From Tubulanus polymorphus (taxonomy: Eukaryota; Nemertea; Palaeonemertea; Tubulaniformes; Tubulanidae): DNA of 60,000 bases. Positions 33,339 through 44,217 of the stretch are shown here, piece after piece (the first letter of the stretch is position 1; each line of letters begins with the position of its first letter). A program made the translations under genes and the position numbers. The notes beneath the pieces were generated by a model. That model saw only the letters and a list, made by a program, of their open reading frames with translations, was not told the origin of the DNA and ran no database searches. The stretch covers positions 10,723,414 through 10,783,413 of the forward strand of contig NC_134034.1 in the NCBI RefSeq assembly GCF_964204645.1, read 5' to 3'.

Positions 33339-33797
33339 TAAAGGAAATTTCCCTGATTCCCGGGTAAGCGCCCCCTGTTTTACTTACAACTCTGAAATCC
33401 AGTCGTTCCTATTGCGCACAAAGCATCGGCTGAAAGCTCTTCGGCGAAATATTTTTCGATTTAATTATCTAAAACAGAAGAACGTCACCCGCGGGGGGGG
33501 GGGGGGTTGTTGGCGGGGTGGGGGAAATCGATTTAACGGAAAAACGAGCAGTTGACGGACAATTTAAATTGTTATTATTTCCCGACAGACCGAACGAACG
33601 GACGGCAGACGGATGATTAACTCGCCGCGGTCGAAATAATGCAAGCGAATTTTACGATTGTTCGGGGAACGGTTTTTCCGACACCGGCGTAAAGTTCGTT
33701 TTCGTATTTCATTCGTCGTCGAGTGAAACGAGATTTGAATACGAATCATCGTTAAGGCGCTGCCTTCGCAACTATTTTGACGTTCATTTTTCTGTCT
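33339..33797. other. unique sequence with a long G-run
   Basis: A G-run of about 16 followed by GGCGGGGTGGGGG (33491-33527) could form a G-quadruplex. The rest is CpG-containing and unique. Confidence 0.6.
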
Positions 33798-34070
33798 TTA
33801 ACCATTTCAGTGCTGACTAATCAATACCCTATAGTGCTGGAGATAATTTGAAAATTTTGAAAAATTCCACCCTAGTGTGTTGAATAACGGAAATAGCGCT
33901 ATAGTGTGTCTACACCGCAGCGCGGTGTATCGTTAGTTACTAGTATTTCACTTTGTTTGACAGGTGCTGCCTCTTTTCAAGAGAGGTAATTACTTATTAC
34001 ATCAATACACCGCAGTGCGGTGTACTAGCAAAATCTATCACTGATTTATACACCGCACTGAAAGGGTTAA
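33798..34070 (-). mobile_element. piggyBac-like MITE, copy B with an internal end deletion
   Basis: TTAA at 33798-33801 and 34067-34070. It lies in the reverse orientation to copy A. The last palindrome is fused directly to the terminal repeat (ACACCGCACTGAAAGGG), removing about 20 bp relative to copy D, consistent with deletion between short GCACTG repeats. Confidence 0.83.
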
Positions 34071-34156
34071 CCAACTGCAGTCCCTGATTTTTTACTAGTA
34101 CAAAATGTAAGTTTTTTTCAAATCTCTCACCTCCTAAAGCTGCGCGGATGGCCTCG

Positions 34157-34385
34157 ATTCCACCCTAGTGTGTTGAATAATGGGATGACATTATAGTGCG
34201 TCTACACCAAGGTGCGGCGTAGCGTTAGTTACTGATATATCACTAGGTTTGACAGGTGCTGCCATCTTTCAATAGAGATAAAAACCAATTACTATTTAGA
34301 TCTATACACCGCAGTGCGGCGGACTAGCAAAATCCATCACCGAATCATACACCGCACTGCAGTGTAGATGCACTGATAGGGTTAA
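34157..34385 (-). mobile_element. piggyBac-like MITE, copy C, truncated
   Basis: It lacks the first ~55 bp and begins ATTCCACCCTAGTGTGTTGA. Palindromes are partly mutated (ACACCAAGGTGCGGCGTA, ACACCGCACTGCAGTGTA). It ends GCACTGATAGGGTTAA. Only 86 bp separates it from copy B. Confidence 0.8.
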
Positions 34386-34619
34386 TACAATTCAGTATTC
34401 CTTTGCAATCACAGCATCGAACACCTGCACAAACTACAAATTTCATTCGATTCCGATCTATAATTCTCCGCGCTAACGATCGCCTGCGCTGGTCCCGATC
34501 TGAAATCTCCCTATTTCGTAATCGTCGTCTGTTTTAGTGCCTCCGGGAAAAAAAGTAGCCGATCCGTAAATCATCGTTACATGTCGTCGAATTACCTGAA
34601 AAAATTCTTATCGGAGACG

Positions 34620-34930
34620 ATCTCAGCCTCCATAAATCACACCCATGATATCATCGAATTAGCTACCAAATTAATCTAGGAAACATGGCTGCCTCCATAA
34701 ACCACCCTATGACATCATCAAATTGCCTAGTGAAATACAAATTGTAAGAAAAGATGGTTACAACCGTAAATCGCCCTACGACATCATCAAATTTTCTACT
34801 AAAGATTTGAGCTGTAAATTCTTATCTGAAAAGATGGCTACCTCCATAAATCTCCCTGTGACACTACGTAAAAGAATTTAACCATAAACTCATCTCTCAG
34901 GAAGGATGTTTACCTTCATAAATGTCTGAT
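34620..34930 (+). repeat. diverged array with a CCATAAATC...CCTATGACATCATC core
   Basis: Four to five units about 65-75 bp apart. The best read GGCTGCCTCCATAAACCACC with CTATGACATCATCAAATT. AAGATGGCTACCTCC (near 34835) is a YY1-like match beside the core. Confidence 0.75.
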
Positions 34931-35417
34931 ATCATTTCTATAGACAACCAGTGCACATTTTTAAGATTTTAAAAAATCCACGATCAAACAAGATGCGTAG
35001 TTGACGAAACCCGATCTACGCGTCGAAAGCCTTTTGAAGATTAAGAAGTTAGTATTTTTTTTCGCCCGGCCGTTTAAAATCGCGAAACCCTAGTTTGCGT
35101 CTTATCTTGATTACTGAAGCCTTCTCAACACTCGAAGATAAATTTATGTCTGGCTAAATATCATCAGGTATTGTCACCTCATTCTAAGCAGGCGCCGTTT
35201 AGAAACAGACGAAAAACTAACCGCATCAATCATTTTCTCACCGAATTCCCGAAGGTCTCGAATGATCCGGAGATTTTTCACGTTTCTCGGCGAGAGGGTA
35301 ATCTAATTGTCGCATCGATTTTCAATTATCATCAAACATCGTTCGTTAATTAGGGAGATATCGATGACAGACGCTTCAATTCGAACGGACGATATGTAAC
35401 TGATTAGTGTATAACAT
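34931..35417. other. unique sequence
   Basis: Unremarkable unique DNA. The frame at 35171-35353 (+) is unrecognised. Confidence 0.5.
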
Positions 35418-35642
35418 GGTGGCGCCACTTTCCACTCATTTACAAATCCTCTGAGTTTTCACTGATTTTTCCACATGATTACACATAATTCCCCGCGTAG
35501 ATCAGAAAAATTTCCAGGTTTAAAATCTAACAATTCATTCATTCTTTTCAGTGAATCACATGATAAAGAAACATGTGGTCAGTAGCATTATCTAAATTTT
35601 CCAGAGTTTTCCAGATTTTTAGTCAGTGGCGCCACCCCATAG
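35418..35642. repeat. dispersed AT-rich repeat, copy 3, with GGTGGCGCCAC ends
   Basis: It begins ATGGTGGCGCCACTTTCC and ends AGTCAGTGGCGCCACC. The interior matches 4350-4628 and 11970-12154 (AAACATGTGGTCAGTAGCAT). GGTGGCGCCACC is itself palindromic, so these ends may be the family's true termini; GGTGGCGCCACC also stands alone near 13042. Confidence 0.65.
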
Positions 35643-36061
35643 CATAAGATAATTGAAACATCGTATATTTCGCGGCGACCTTGATCCGTCCGTCCGTCCG
35701 CGCGCGATTGCGATAATCAAAACTTTCAGATGGCGCGGGATTTGGCGCCGAACGGAGAGCGCGAACGACTATCAGTATTCATTGGAAATTGTTGCGCCTG
35801 GTGAATATTCGATTGACACGTAATTACCAACTGATCATCGCCCGACGACGCAACCCGATATAGCATTGTCTTCCGTCATCATCGCGACGTCTTCATCTCC
35901 GAACATCGCGTCGGCCGGCGAAATTATCCGCGGCTACGATAATTTCGACGAAAAACCTTTCGACGTAAACATCTCAACGTTTCGGACGGTAGAAGTAAAT
36001 CTTCGGTTACCGTAAAATAGCCATAAACGCAATAAATTTTCATACGAGTAAGAAAACTTAG
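35643..36061. other. unique CpG-rich sequence
   Basis: CpG-rich unique DNA without a recognisable gene. Confidence 0.5.
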
Positions 36062-36350
36062 TTAACTTTTTCAGTGCTGACTAATTAATATCCTATAGTG
36101 CTGGAGATAATTTGAAAATTCTAAAAAATTCCACCCTAGTGTGTTGAATAATGGGAATACCACTATAGTGTGTCTACACTGCGGTGCGGTGTATCGGTTA
36201 TTACTAATATTTCACTATGTTTGACAGGTGCTGCCATTTTTCAAGAGAGATAATTACTAATTACATCAATACACCGCAGTGCGGTGTACTAGCAAAATCC
36301 ATCACCGATTCATACACCGCACTGCTGTGTAGATGCACTGAAAGGGTTAA
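36062..36350 (-). mobile_element. piggyBac-like MITE, copy D, intact ends
   Basis: TTAA at both ends and 289 bp overall. Closing sequence GTAGATGCACTGAAAGGG. Three ACACCGCA-type palindromes, one with a central TG change. Confidence 0.85.
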
Positions 36351-37309
36351 AATGAAAGTTTTCGGGAACATTTCCCCTCGTCAGGTATATAGTATGAAAA
36401 ACACGAGGAGTTTTCAAGGAGTCGTAGCGACCCTGCATAAATCGTCGGCCCATTTTAAACTCGTCGCATAATCGAATCGCGTTCAAGACGAGAGAGACAG
36501 AGAAAAGAGTTCGAAAAACGTAGTTCATCGTCGGACGAGAAACGCTCCGATTCATCATCGTTAAACGTCGATAATCTCCCGGCGTTTTATATACACGTTT
36601 TACGACGAATTTGACGCGATATTTCATAGCGCGGCCATCAAACGCTACTCAAACCGCGCCGATAAACACGAGGGTCATACTGACAAATCAGTGCACGGAT
36701 TACGACTGTTTTCACGCGAGTTTAATAATTATTATTAGTTCATTATATCAAAAAAATATAAATTTTTTTATGATATGACACAATTACATGATAATGTATG
36801 GCGGGTAAATAATTCAAGTATATAAATGCATTGAATAAATAATAACTCAAGTATATAAATACATTGAATACATAATATATACCAAAGACGATTGAAAGCC
36901 TTTCCACATAGATTTATGACATACATGGCATATATCTATGCGGTCACACTGTACATAGTTGGATTACCCATTTAATAGTTGAAGCCGAATATTAAAGGCT
37001 TTCCTTAGAAAAGCGGAAAGATTATATAATTTACTACTGCTGGAAATTAGGTGGATGAATTTTAATAATAATAATCGCGTCGTACCGAAATGAAATTCTC
37101 AACTAAAAACATCGTATTTAATGAACTGATACGGTATTCGGTGATAATCAATCTATTCATCTGCCAATTCGAGTTCGCTGTTATAAATCAAGCATGCGAC
37201 CATTTGCTCGATTTGTGTCAAGGTTCACTTTATTTTATGATTTGCAGAGTGTTTTTCAGCACTCAAATATAGTTGACAGCATAAAAGGTCAGTGGAAATG
37301 GCTAGTTAA
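36351..37309. other. CpG-rich then AT-rich unique sequence
   Basis: 36351-36720 is CpG-rich, with overlapping unrecognised frames on both strands. 36720-37080 is strongly AT-rich with a small AGTATATAAATGCATTGAAT duplication. No gene supported. Confidence 0.5.
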
Positions 37310-38235
37310 GTGTATTCGAGTATTTTCAGAGACTGTTGCTGGATGGATGAGAGCTCTGTGTGCGTCAGGGGGAAACAGTCAAGTATTTTCAGAGACTGTT
37401 ACTGACAATCAAGGATGATTGACAGCTCAGTGTGCGTCAGGGGGGACAGTCAAGTATTTCCAGAGACAGTTGCTGACAATCAAGGATGGTTGACAGCTCA
37501 GTGTGCGTCGGGGGGGACAGTCAAGTATTATCAGAGACTGTTGCTGGATGGTTGACCGCTCTGTGTGAGTCAGAGGGGACAGTAAAGTATTTTCAGAGAC
37601 TGTTGCTGACAATCAGGGATAGTTGACAGCTCTGCGTGCGTCAGGGGGGACAGTAAAGTATTTTCAGAGACTGTTGCTGACAATCAGGGATGATTGACAG
37701 CTCTTCGTGCGTCAGGGGGGACAGTAAACTATTTTCAGATTGTTGCTGACAATCAGGGATGGTTGAAAGCTCTGTGTGCATCACGGGGGACAGTAAACTA
37801 TTTTCAGAGACTGTTGCTGACAATCAGGGATAGTTGACAGCTCTGTGTGCGTCAGGGGGGACAGTCAAGTATTATCAGAGACTGTTGCTGGATGGTTGAC
37901 AGCTCTGTGTGAGTCAGGGGGTACAGTTCAGTATTTTCAGAGACTGTTGCTGACATTCAGGGATGGTTGACAGCTCTGTGTGCGTCAGGGGGGACAGTCA
38001 AGTATCATCAGAGACTGTTGCTGGATGGTTGACAGCTCTGTGTGAGTCAGGGGGGACAGTTAACTATTTTCAGAGACTGTTGCTGACAATCAGGGATGAT
38101 TGACAGCTCTTTGTGCGTCAGGGGGGACAGTAAACTATTTTCAGAGGCTGTTGCTGACAATCAGGGATGGTTGACAGCTGTGTGTGTGTGTCATGGGGGA
38201 CAGTTCAGTATTTTCAGAGGCTGTTGCTGACAATT
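37310..38235 (-). repeat. 71-bp satellite, array 3 (inverted)
   Basis: About 14 units in the reverse orientation to the 3.3 and 19.3 kb arrays: TTTTCAGAGACTGTTGCTGA, CAATCAGGGATGGTTGACAG, CTCTGTGTGCGTCAGGGGGG. Several units lack CTGACAATCAGGG (CTGTTGCTGGATGGTTGAC), a 13-bp deletion that recurs at intervals and marks a higher-order unit. Confidence 0.93.
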
Positions 38236-38809
38236 CTTAAACAACAATATCAACATAGTAATTATCAGTATAAGTTATGTTAACGACAGCTGGCACGGGG
38301 GAATAATAAAACATTTCCGAAGAAGACTGTCACCGCTGTCACACAACGGAGACAGCAGTGACAGTGGCGCGCGCGCATTTAAAACATTTTTATTCAAAAA
38401 GATCGCACTCAAATGACCGACGACAATTACACTCGAGCCTCATTTCGCGTCTCAAGTCTACAGCACGTAGAACAATCATTTCTAGGAACAAGAGCGAAAC
38501 GTCTGCCTCTGTCTGGCGATACACGCCACTTTTCGAAGTACTACGCACCAGCGAGCGAAGTGGTAATTGCCTTTTTTCCCCCGACAACCAACGGACACGT
38601 ATAAGAATACCTTTTTGACGTCGGTATTCGCTAATGACCGCGGTCAATGCAAGCATACCGGGAAACCAGCGTTATACCTCGATCTTTTCAATAATCTATT
38701 GACCCTTGCAACCTGCACCCCCCCCCCCCACTGCTGCACCCCCCCTGAAAAGAATTCCTAGTTATATGAATAAGTCATAAGCCATATGTATGGTAGTAGA
38801 GACTTGAAG
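38236..38809. other. unique sequence with C-runs
   Basis: C-runs lie near 38718-38729 and 38738-38744. Overlapping frames at 38358-38656 on both strands have no recognisable domain. Confidence 0.5.
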
Positions 38810-39140
38810 ATCTAGTTCCACAGTTGTGTGGTTTTAATTTGACTTTGACTGTGAACTCAGTTCCACAGTTCCATGGGTTTAATTTGACTCTGGATCCAGT
38901 TCCACAGTTGTGTGGTTTTAATTTGACTCTGAACTCAGTTCCACAGTTCCATGGGTTTAATTAGACTCTGAACTCAGTTCCACAGTTGTGTGGGTTTAAT
39001 TTGACTCTAGACCCAGTTCCACAGTTGTGTGGGGTTTAATTTGACTGTGAATCCAGTTCAGCGGTTTTGTGGGTTTGATTTGACTCTGAGGCCAGTTTCA
39101 CAGTTGTGTAGGTTTAATTTGACTCTGAACCCAGTTTCAT
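38810..39140 (+). repeat. 39-bp satellite, array 2 (inverted)
   Basis: About eight units of AGTTCCACAGTTGTGTGGGT then TTAATTTGACTCTGAACC, in the reverse orientation to the 26.5 and 40.5 kb arrays. Confidence 0.92.
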
Positions 39141-39158
39141 CGACCATAAGTGAGTTTA

Positions 39159-40005
39159 TGTAGAGAGAATCCCACAATAATAACGAAAAGTCCAAAAATG
39201 TAACTGAAGCTATAGTGTAGTTTATTCAACATTTCAACTATATCCTACTAGTCATCTTCAGGAATACTGCATTCCTTGAACTAGTAGTTTATTCAAACAT
39301 TTCAACTATATCCTACTAGTCATCTTCAGGAATACTGCATTCCTTGAACTAGTAGTTTATCAACATTTCAACTATATCCTAATAGTCATCTTCAGGAATA
39401 CTGTATTCCTTGAACTAGTAGTTTATCAACATTTCAACTATATCCTTCTAGTCATCTTCAGGAATACTGCATTCCTTGAACTAGTAGTTTATCAACATTT
39501 CAACTATATCCTAATAGTCATCTTCAGGAATACTGTATTCCTTGAACTAGTAGTTTATCAACATTTCAACTATATCCTTCTAGTCATCTTCAGGAATACT
39601 GCATTCCTTGAACTAGTAGTTTATCAACATTTCAACTATATCCTAATAGTCATCTTCAGGAATACTGTATTCCTTGAACTAGTAGTTTATCAACATTTCA
39701 ACTATATCCTTCTAGTCATCTTCAGGAATACTGCATTCCTTGAACTAGTAGTTTATCAACATTTCAACTATATCCTTCTAGTCATCTTCAGGAATACTGC
39801 ATTCCTTGAACTAGTAGTTTATCAACATTTCAACTATATCCTAATAGTCATCTTCAGGAATACTGCATTCCTTGAACTAGTAGTTTATTCAACATTTCAA
39901 CTATATCCTACTAGTCATCTTCGGGAATAATGAATTACAACAGTAACATAACAGCTTCAGATACATTTTCGCACTGTTTTTCGTTATTGCGGGGTTCCCT
40001 CTACA
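39159..40005. mobile_element. foldback element with an amplified interior
   Basis: Left end TGTAGAGAGAATCCCACAAT, right end ATTGCGGGGTTCCCTCTACA, imperfect reverse complements followed inward by AACGAAAA on both sides. The interior is the 66-bp array described separately. The right flank (CAACACGGATATAGTGTT) also follows the element at 56.6 kb, so the family includes more sequence on that side. Confidence 0.75.
39208..39930 (-). repeat. 66-bp array inside a foldback element, about eleven units
   Basis: On the + strand units read CAACATTTCAACTATATCCT, AATAGTCATCTTCAGGAATA, CTGTATTCCTTGAACTAGTA. Two types alternate (CCTAATAG with CTGTATTCC; CCTTCTAG with CTGCATTCC), so the true unit is a 132-bp dimer over most of the array. 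On the - strand each unit has GGAAT-loop-ATTCC, then CTGAAGA, a hairpin and GAAA. Confidence 0.92.
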
Positions 40006-40489
40006 TCGCTTCAACACGGATATAGTGTTTTATCAATCGTGACAATACTGAAACTTCTGCTTGACATTTCCAAACTGACGAGCGAAGTTTTCTTATCCCC
40101 AAGACTTTTAATCTCCAAAGTTTTTAGTTAACTAAACTGCTATTTTCTTTTTATTTTACTTCGGACTGGAGCTTTTTTCCAGTCGTGTTCATAGCGAAGC
40201 TTCCCTTATTCAGACGAAACGACTTAATCTAATAGATGAAACCGATGGTTTGACTTTGTAGTCGACTATTTTAGGGATTTGGTTCTTTTCATGTTAGCGA
40301 CGGCGCAGGTTTTCATTTCCTGTCGACACCAACATTCGATTTATCAAAGAACGGCTCTGTAGCGTGGTCAATTCCATCGCGGGCTTTTTACATCGAATTC
40401 AAATGTCAGATTTCAAGAATGACGTCTAAATTTTAGAAAGTCGATTAAATTTTTCCATGTACACCAAATTAATACTTTAATTTTCTATA
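40006..40489. other. unique AT-rich sequence
   Basis: No gene or repeat family recognised beyond the element flank in the first 50 bp. Confidence 0.55.
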
Positions 40490-41045
40490 CTCCTCAAATT
40501 AAAACACGCCCAACTGTGGAACTGGGTTTATAGTCAAATTAAACCCACCTGTGAAACTGGGTTCATAGTCAAATTACACCCACACAACTGTGGAACTGGG
40601 TTCATAGTCAAATTAAACCAACCTGTGAAACTGGGTTCATAGTCAAATTACACCCACAAAACTGTGGAACTGGGTTCATAGTCAAATTAAACCTATGTAA
40701 CTGTGAAACTGGGTTCAGAGTCAAATTAAACCCACACAACTGTGGAACTGGATTCAGAGTCAAATTAAACCCACACAACTGTGGAACTGGATCCAGAGTC
40801 AAATTAAACCCACACAACTGTGGAACTGGGTTCAGAGTCAAATCATCCCACGCAACTGTGGAACTGGGTTCAGAATCAAATTAAACCCACACAACTGTGG
40901 AACTGGTTCCAGAGTAAAATTAAACCCACACAACTGTGGAACTGGGTTCAGAGTCAAATCATCACACGCAACTGTGGAACTGGGTTCAGAATCAAATTAA
41001 ACCCACACAACTGTGGAAATGGATCCAGAGTCAAATTTCCTCATT
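40490..41045 (-). repeat. 39-bp satellite, array 3
   Basis: About 14 units (ACTGTGGAACTGGGTTCAGA, GTCAAATTAAACCCACAC). The left third has units missing part of CACAACTG (CCCACCTGTGAAACTGG). Confidence 0.93.
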
Positions 41046-41405
41046 AGATTCAAATCAAGCATTTCATTTTACAACTACAGCGCCGAGAAATAATACCGGT
41101 TGCTGCACGGAAATTCATTCGAATTTAATCTCGTTCAATCACGGGTAGAAAGATTTTTACACGAGCAGCGACACTAATCCCTTCATCGAGTCGAAACGTC
41201 TTTTATTGCGAATTCGATTTTCCGACAGGTAACAAATCCTACGAGCAAATAAAATGAGATTTAAAACCGACAAAAAGCGATCCGATAAAACAACCATCAT
41301 TAACCCCCCCCCCCCCATCAACTGCAAACTATCAAACGGCTGAAATCATAAACCGCTGTTACATGAGCGATTTTGGCTTGGCCCACAGGGCGAGACCCTC
41401 AATAA
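41046..41405. other. unique sequence with a C-run
   Basis: A C-run of about 13 lies at 41306-41318. Otherwise unremarkable. Confidence 0.55.
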
Positions 41406-41704
41406 TATCTTCATATTTCTGTTCAAACTAATCAGTAATTAATGGGGGTAAGACCCTGAGTAACATCTTTCATATTTCTGTTCATATTAATCAGTAATCA
41501 ACAGTAAGACCCTCAGTAACATCTTTCATATTTCTGTTCAAATTAATCAGTAATCAACAGTAAGACCCTCAGTAACATATTTCATATTTCTGTTCAAATT
41601 AATCAATAATCAACAGTAAGACCCTCAGTATCATCTTTCATATTTCTGTTCAAATCAATCAGTAATCAACAGTAAGACCCTCAGTATCATCTTTCATATT
41701 TCTG
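41406..41704 (+). repeat. 56-58-bp minisatellite, about five units
   Basis: Unit: TAAGACCCTCAGTAACATCT, TTCATATTTCTGTTCAAATT, AATCAGTAATCAACAG. Confidence 0.9.
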
Positions 41705-41830
41705 TACCCTACTCGCACCTTGTAATACGCCATCGTAACCTACTCGCACCTTGTAATACGCCATCGTAACCTACTCGCACCTTGTAATACGCCATCGTAA
41801 CCTACTCACACCTTGTAATGCGCCATCGTC
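41705..41830 (+). repeat. 31-bp minisatellite, four units
   Basis: Unit: CTACTCGCACCTTGTAATAC then GCCATCGTAAC. It abuts the previous array without spacer. Confidence 0.9.
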
Positions 41831-42200
41831 GTCGAGCGGACATCAAATCGTTGTAGCGGGGATAAAAAATAATGCAAAAGCGAACATCGATGGAATCAGA
41901 AGGTTTCGAAAGATGAAAAACATTATAAAAATGGACGATTCACCGCTGAAGATGAATCATTTTCGAGCGCGTCTGCTACGAGTCCGCCGCGACGCTTTCA
42001 TCGCCGATATTTAGCAGAAGTTTTTTGTTTCCATCTCTTTTTTTCCCGCGATAAAAACGGTGCTTATTTCCCCTCGTCTTCCTAATTGCTCGGCGGACCT
42101 TTTCAACCCGACTCAATTCATCTTGCAGACGTGATTTACGTCTGTTGATCTGTACGATGTTGAGGGATAAAAAAGTAGATGGAAGTTGATTGTGGAAGGA
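41831..42200. other. unique CpG-rich sequence
   Basis: The frame at 41976-42212 (-) is Arg/Lys-rich and unrecognised. No gene called. Confidence 0.5.
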
Positions 42201-42204
42201 CCGA

Positions 42205-43290
42205 AGTTCCAAAGTTTTCCTACTGCTGGCAACGCCATCTGGTGGCCTTTAAACAAGTAAGTCCTACTGCTAGCCACGCTACTGATGGCTTTAAATGAGT
42301 ATGTATGTCCTACTACTAGCTACGCCATCTGGTGACCTTTTAACAAGTATTTCCTAATGCTAGTCACACCATCTGGTGGCTTATGAACAAGTATGTCCTA
42401 CTGCTAGTCACGCCATCTGGTGGCTTATGAACAAGTATGTCCTACTGCTAGTCACACCATCTGGTGGCTTATGAACAAGTATGTCCTACTGCTAGTCACG
42501 CCATCTGGTGGTTTATGAACAAGTTTGTCCTACTGTTATTTATGCCATCTGGTGGCTTTCAAACAGTTATGTCCTACCGCTAGCTACGCCATCTGGTGGC
42601 TTTAAAACAAGTATGTCCTACTGCTAGTCACACCATCTGGTGGCTTATGAACAAGTATGTCCTACTGCTAGTCACGCCATCTGGTGGTTTATGAACAAGT
42701 TTGTCCTACTGTTATTCACGCCATCTGGTGGCTTTCAAACAGTTATGTCCTACCGCTAGCTACGCCATCTGGTGGCTTTAAAACAAGTATGTCCTACTGT
42801 TAGTCACGCCATCTGGTGGTTTTAAAACAAGTATGTCCTACTGCTAGTCACGCCATCTGGTGGCTTATGAACAAGTATGTCCTACTGCTAGTCACGCCAT
42901 CTGGTGGTTTATGAACAAGTTTGTCCTACTGTTAGTCACGCCATCTGGTGGCTTTCAAACAGTTATGTCCTACTGCTAGCTACGCCATCTGGTGGCTTTA
43001 AAACAGTTATGTCCTACTGCTAGCTACGCCATCTGGTGGCTTTAAAACAAGTATGTCCTACTGTTAGTCACGCCATCTGGTGGTTTTAAAACAAGTATGT
43101 CCTACTGCTAGTCACGCCATCTGGTGGCTTTAAAACAAGTATTTCCTACCGTTAGGCATGACATCTGATGGCTTTAAATGATTATATATGACCTACTGAC
43201 ACTTCATCTGGTGGTCTTTAAACAAGTATATTCATATCCTACTGCTAGCCACGCCATCTGGTGGCTTATAAACAAGTATAACCTAGAGTA
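42205..43290 (-). repeat. 44-bp satellite of about 24 units with CTCF-like cores
   Basis: Unit: GTATGTCCTACTGCTAGTCA, CGCCATCTGGTGGCTTATGA, ACAA. On the - strand most units read CCACCAGATGGCGT, matching 13 of 14 positions of the published CTCF consensus CCASYAGRKGGCRS. Around 20 units keep CCATCTGGTGG; units with CACCATCTGG lose one more position. Variant types repeat in order (for instance near 42480-42600 and 42660-42780), showing block duplication. CATCTG is also an E-box, an alternative reading. Coding use is excluded, since 44 is not a multiple of three and frames close. Confidence 0.93.
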
Positions 43291-43846
43291 AGCATCAAGC
43301 ATGCCAATTAGTTGTAAGGGGTCCAGTAAACATACGTAATAAACCATTTTTTTCGAAAAATAAATTGACGCAATCTTCCAGTTTTAACGGTCGCAATTCG
43401 TGTAATGATCATCAGAACGTGTGTTCCACGACCGGCCGACCGACCGAGGCGGACAGACCGACCGACCGAGGCAGACAGACAGACACAGTCGTTAAACCGA
43501 CGAATTTCTATGCGACGTTTACACAATCGCGATAAACACGATGCCAACGTCGTCGCTCAAACAGACCCCGTCACGTACGACGAGACCGATGACGTTTATT
43601 AATATTTCGTCGACGCTGGTTTGTTTTTTCCTTTTTTATGACTCCCGACGACCTCCGAGAGTGGCCAGACGTTGTCGCCTTTATCGCCTAATGAAGTCGA
43701 TGACAAGTGATTTAAATGTCGCCGGGCCGGATCGGGTCGGTTTTTACACGGTGAAGTGGTGCTGAAGTAACGCAGTGTATTAATGTTGTTATAACACTCG
43801 AAACGTTTGTTCCTTTATCTGCATGTACATAATACAAGTAAACTAG
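43291..43846. other. unique CpG-rich sequence
   Basis: GACCGACCGAGGCGGACAGA-type short repeats near 43436-43490. Several overlapping frames without recognisable domains. Confidence 0.5.
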
Positions 43847-44165
43847 AGACGCGATCGCGCCGAGCGATTTCGGCCCGAAACAACTTGTTCAGACGGCTGC
43901 CTAATATGCCCGACTTAAAACAGACCCGACCAAAAACCGACCGGGCCCGAGCAACAGGTCAAATTATTGCATGTGAATTTTCATACTCGTGTTCATATTT
44001 GAGAGAAATAAATTCAATTCAAAATTCGATTCAACTGGTTGCAGAAATGACTCACTTCGCTTTGTATGAGAATCGTTTAGTATCGAGTGAGTGGTTCACG
44101 TGTGAACGCGCTCTCTAATTAGGAACAGGTCGGCTCGGGCGCGACCCGTGCCAATTTGACCCGGG
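43847..44165 (+). mobile_element. GCGATCGC-ended MITE, copy 1
   Basis: It aligns along its length with 47518-47829: GCGATCGCGCCGAGCGATTT, GGCCCGA-rich left part, CAACTGGTTGCAGAAATGAC, CTCTAATTAGGAACAGG. The right end is eroded and stops at a run of about 17 G (44162-44179). Confidence 0.7.
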
Positions 44166-44217
44166 GGGGGGGGGGGGGGAAATCATTAAGACCAGTCTAA
44201 ACTTATTTCGGTTCTAT

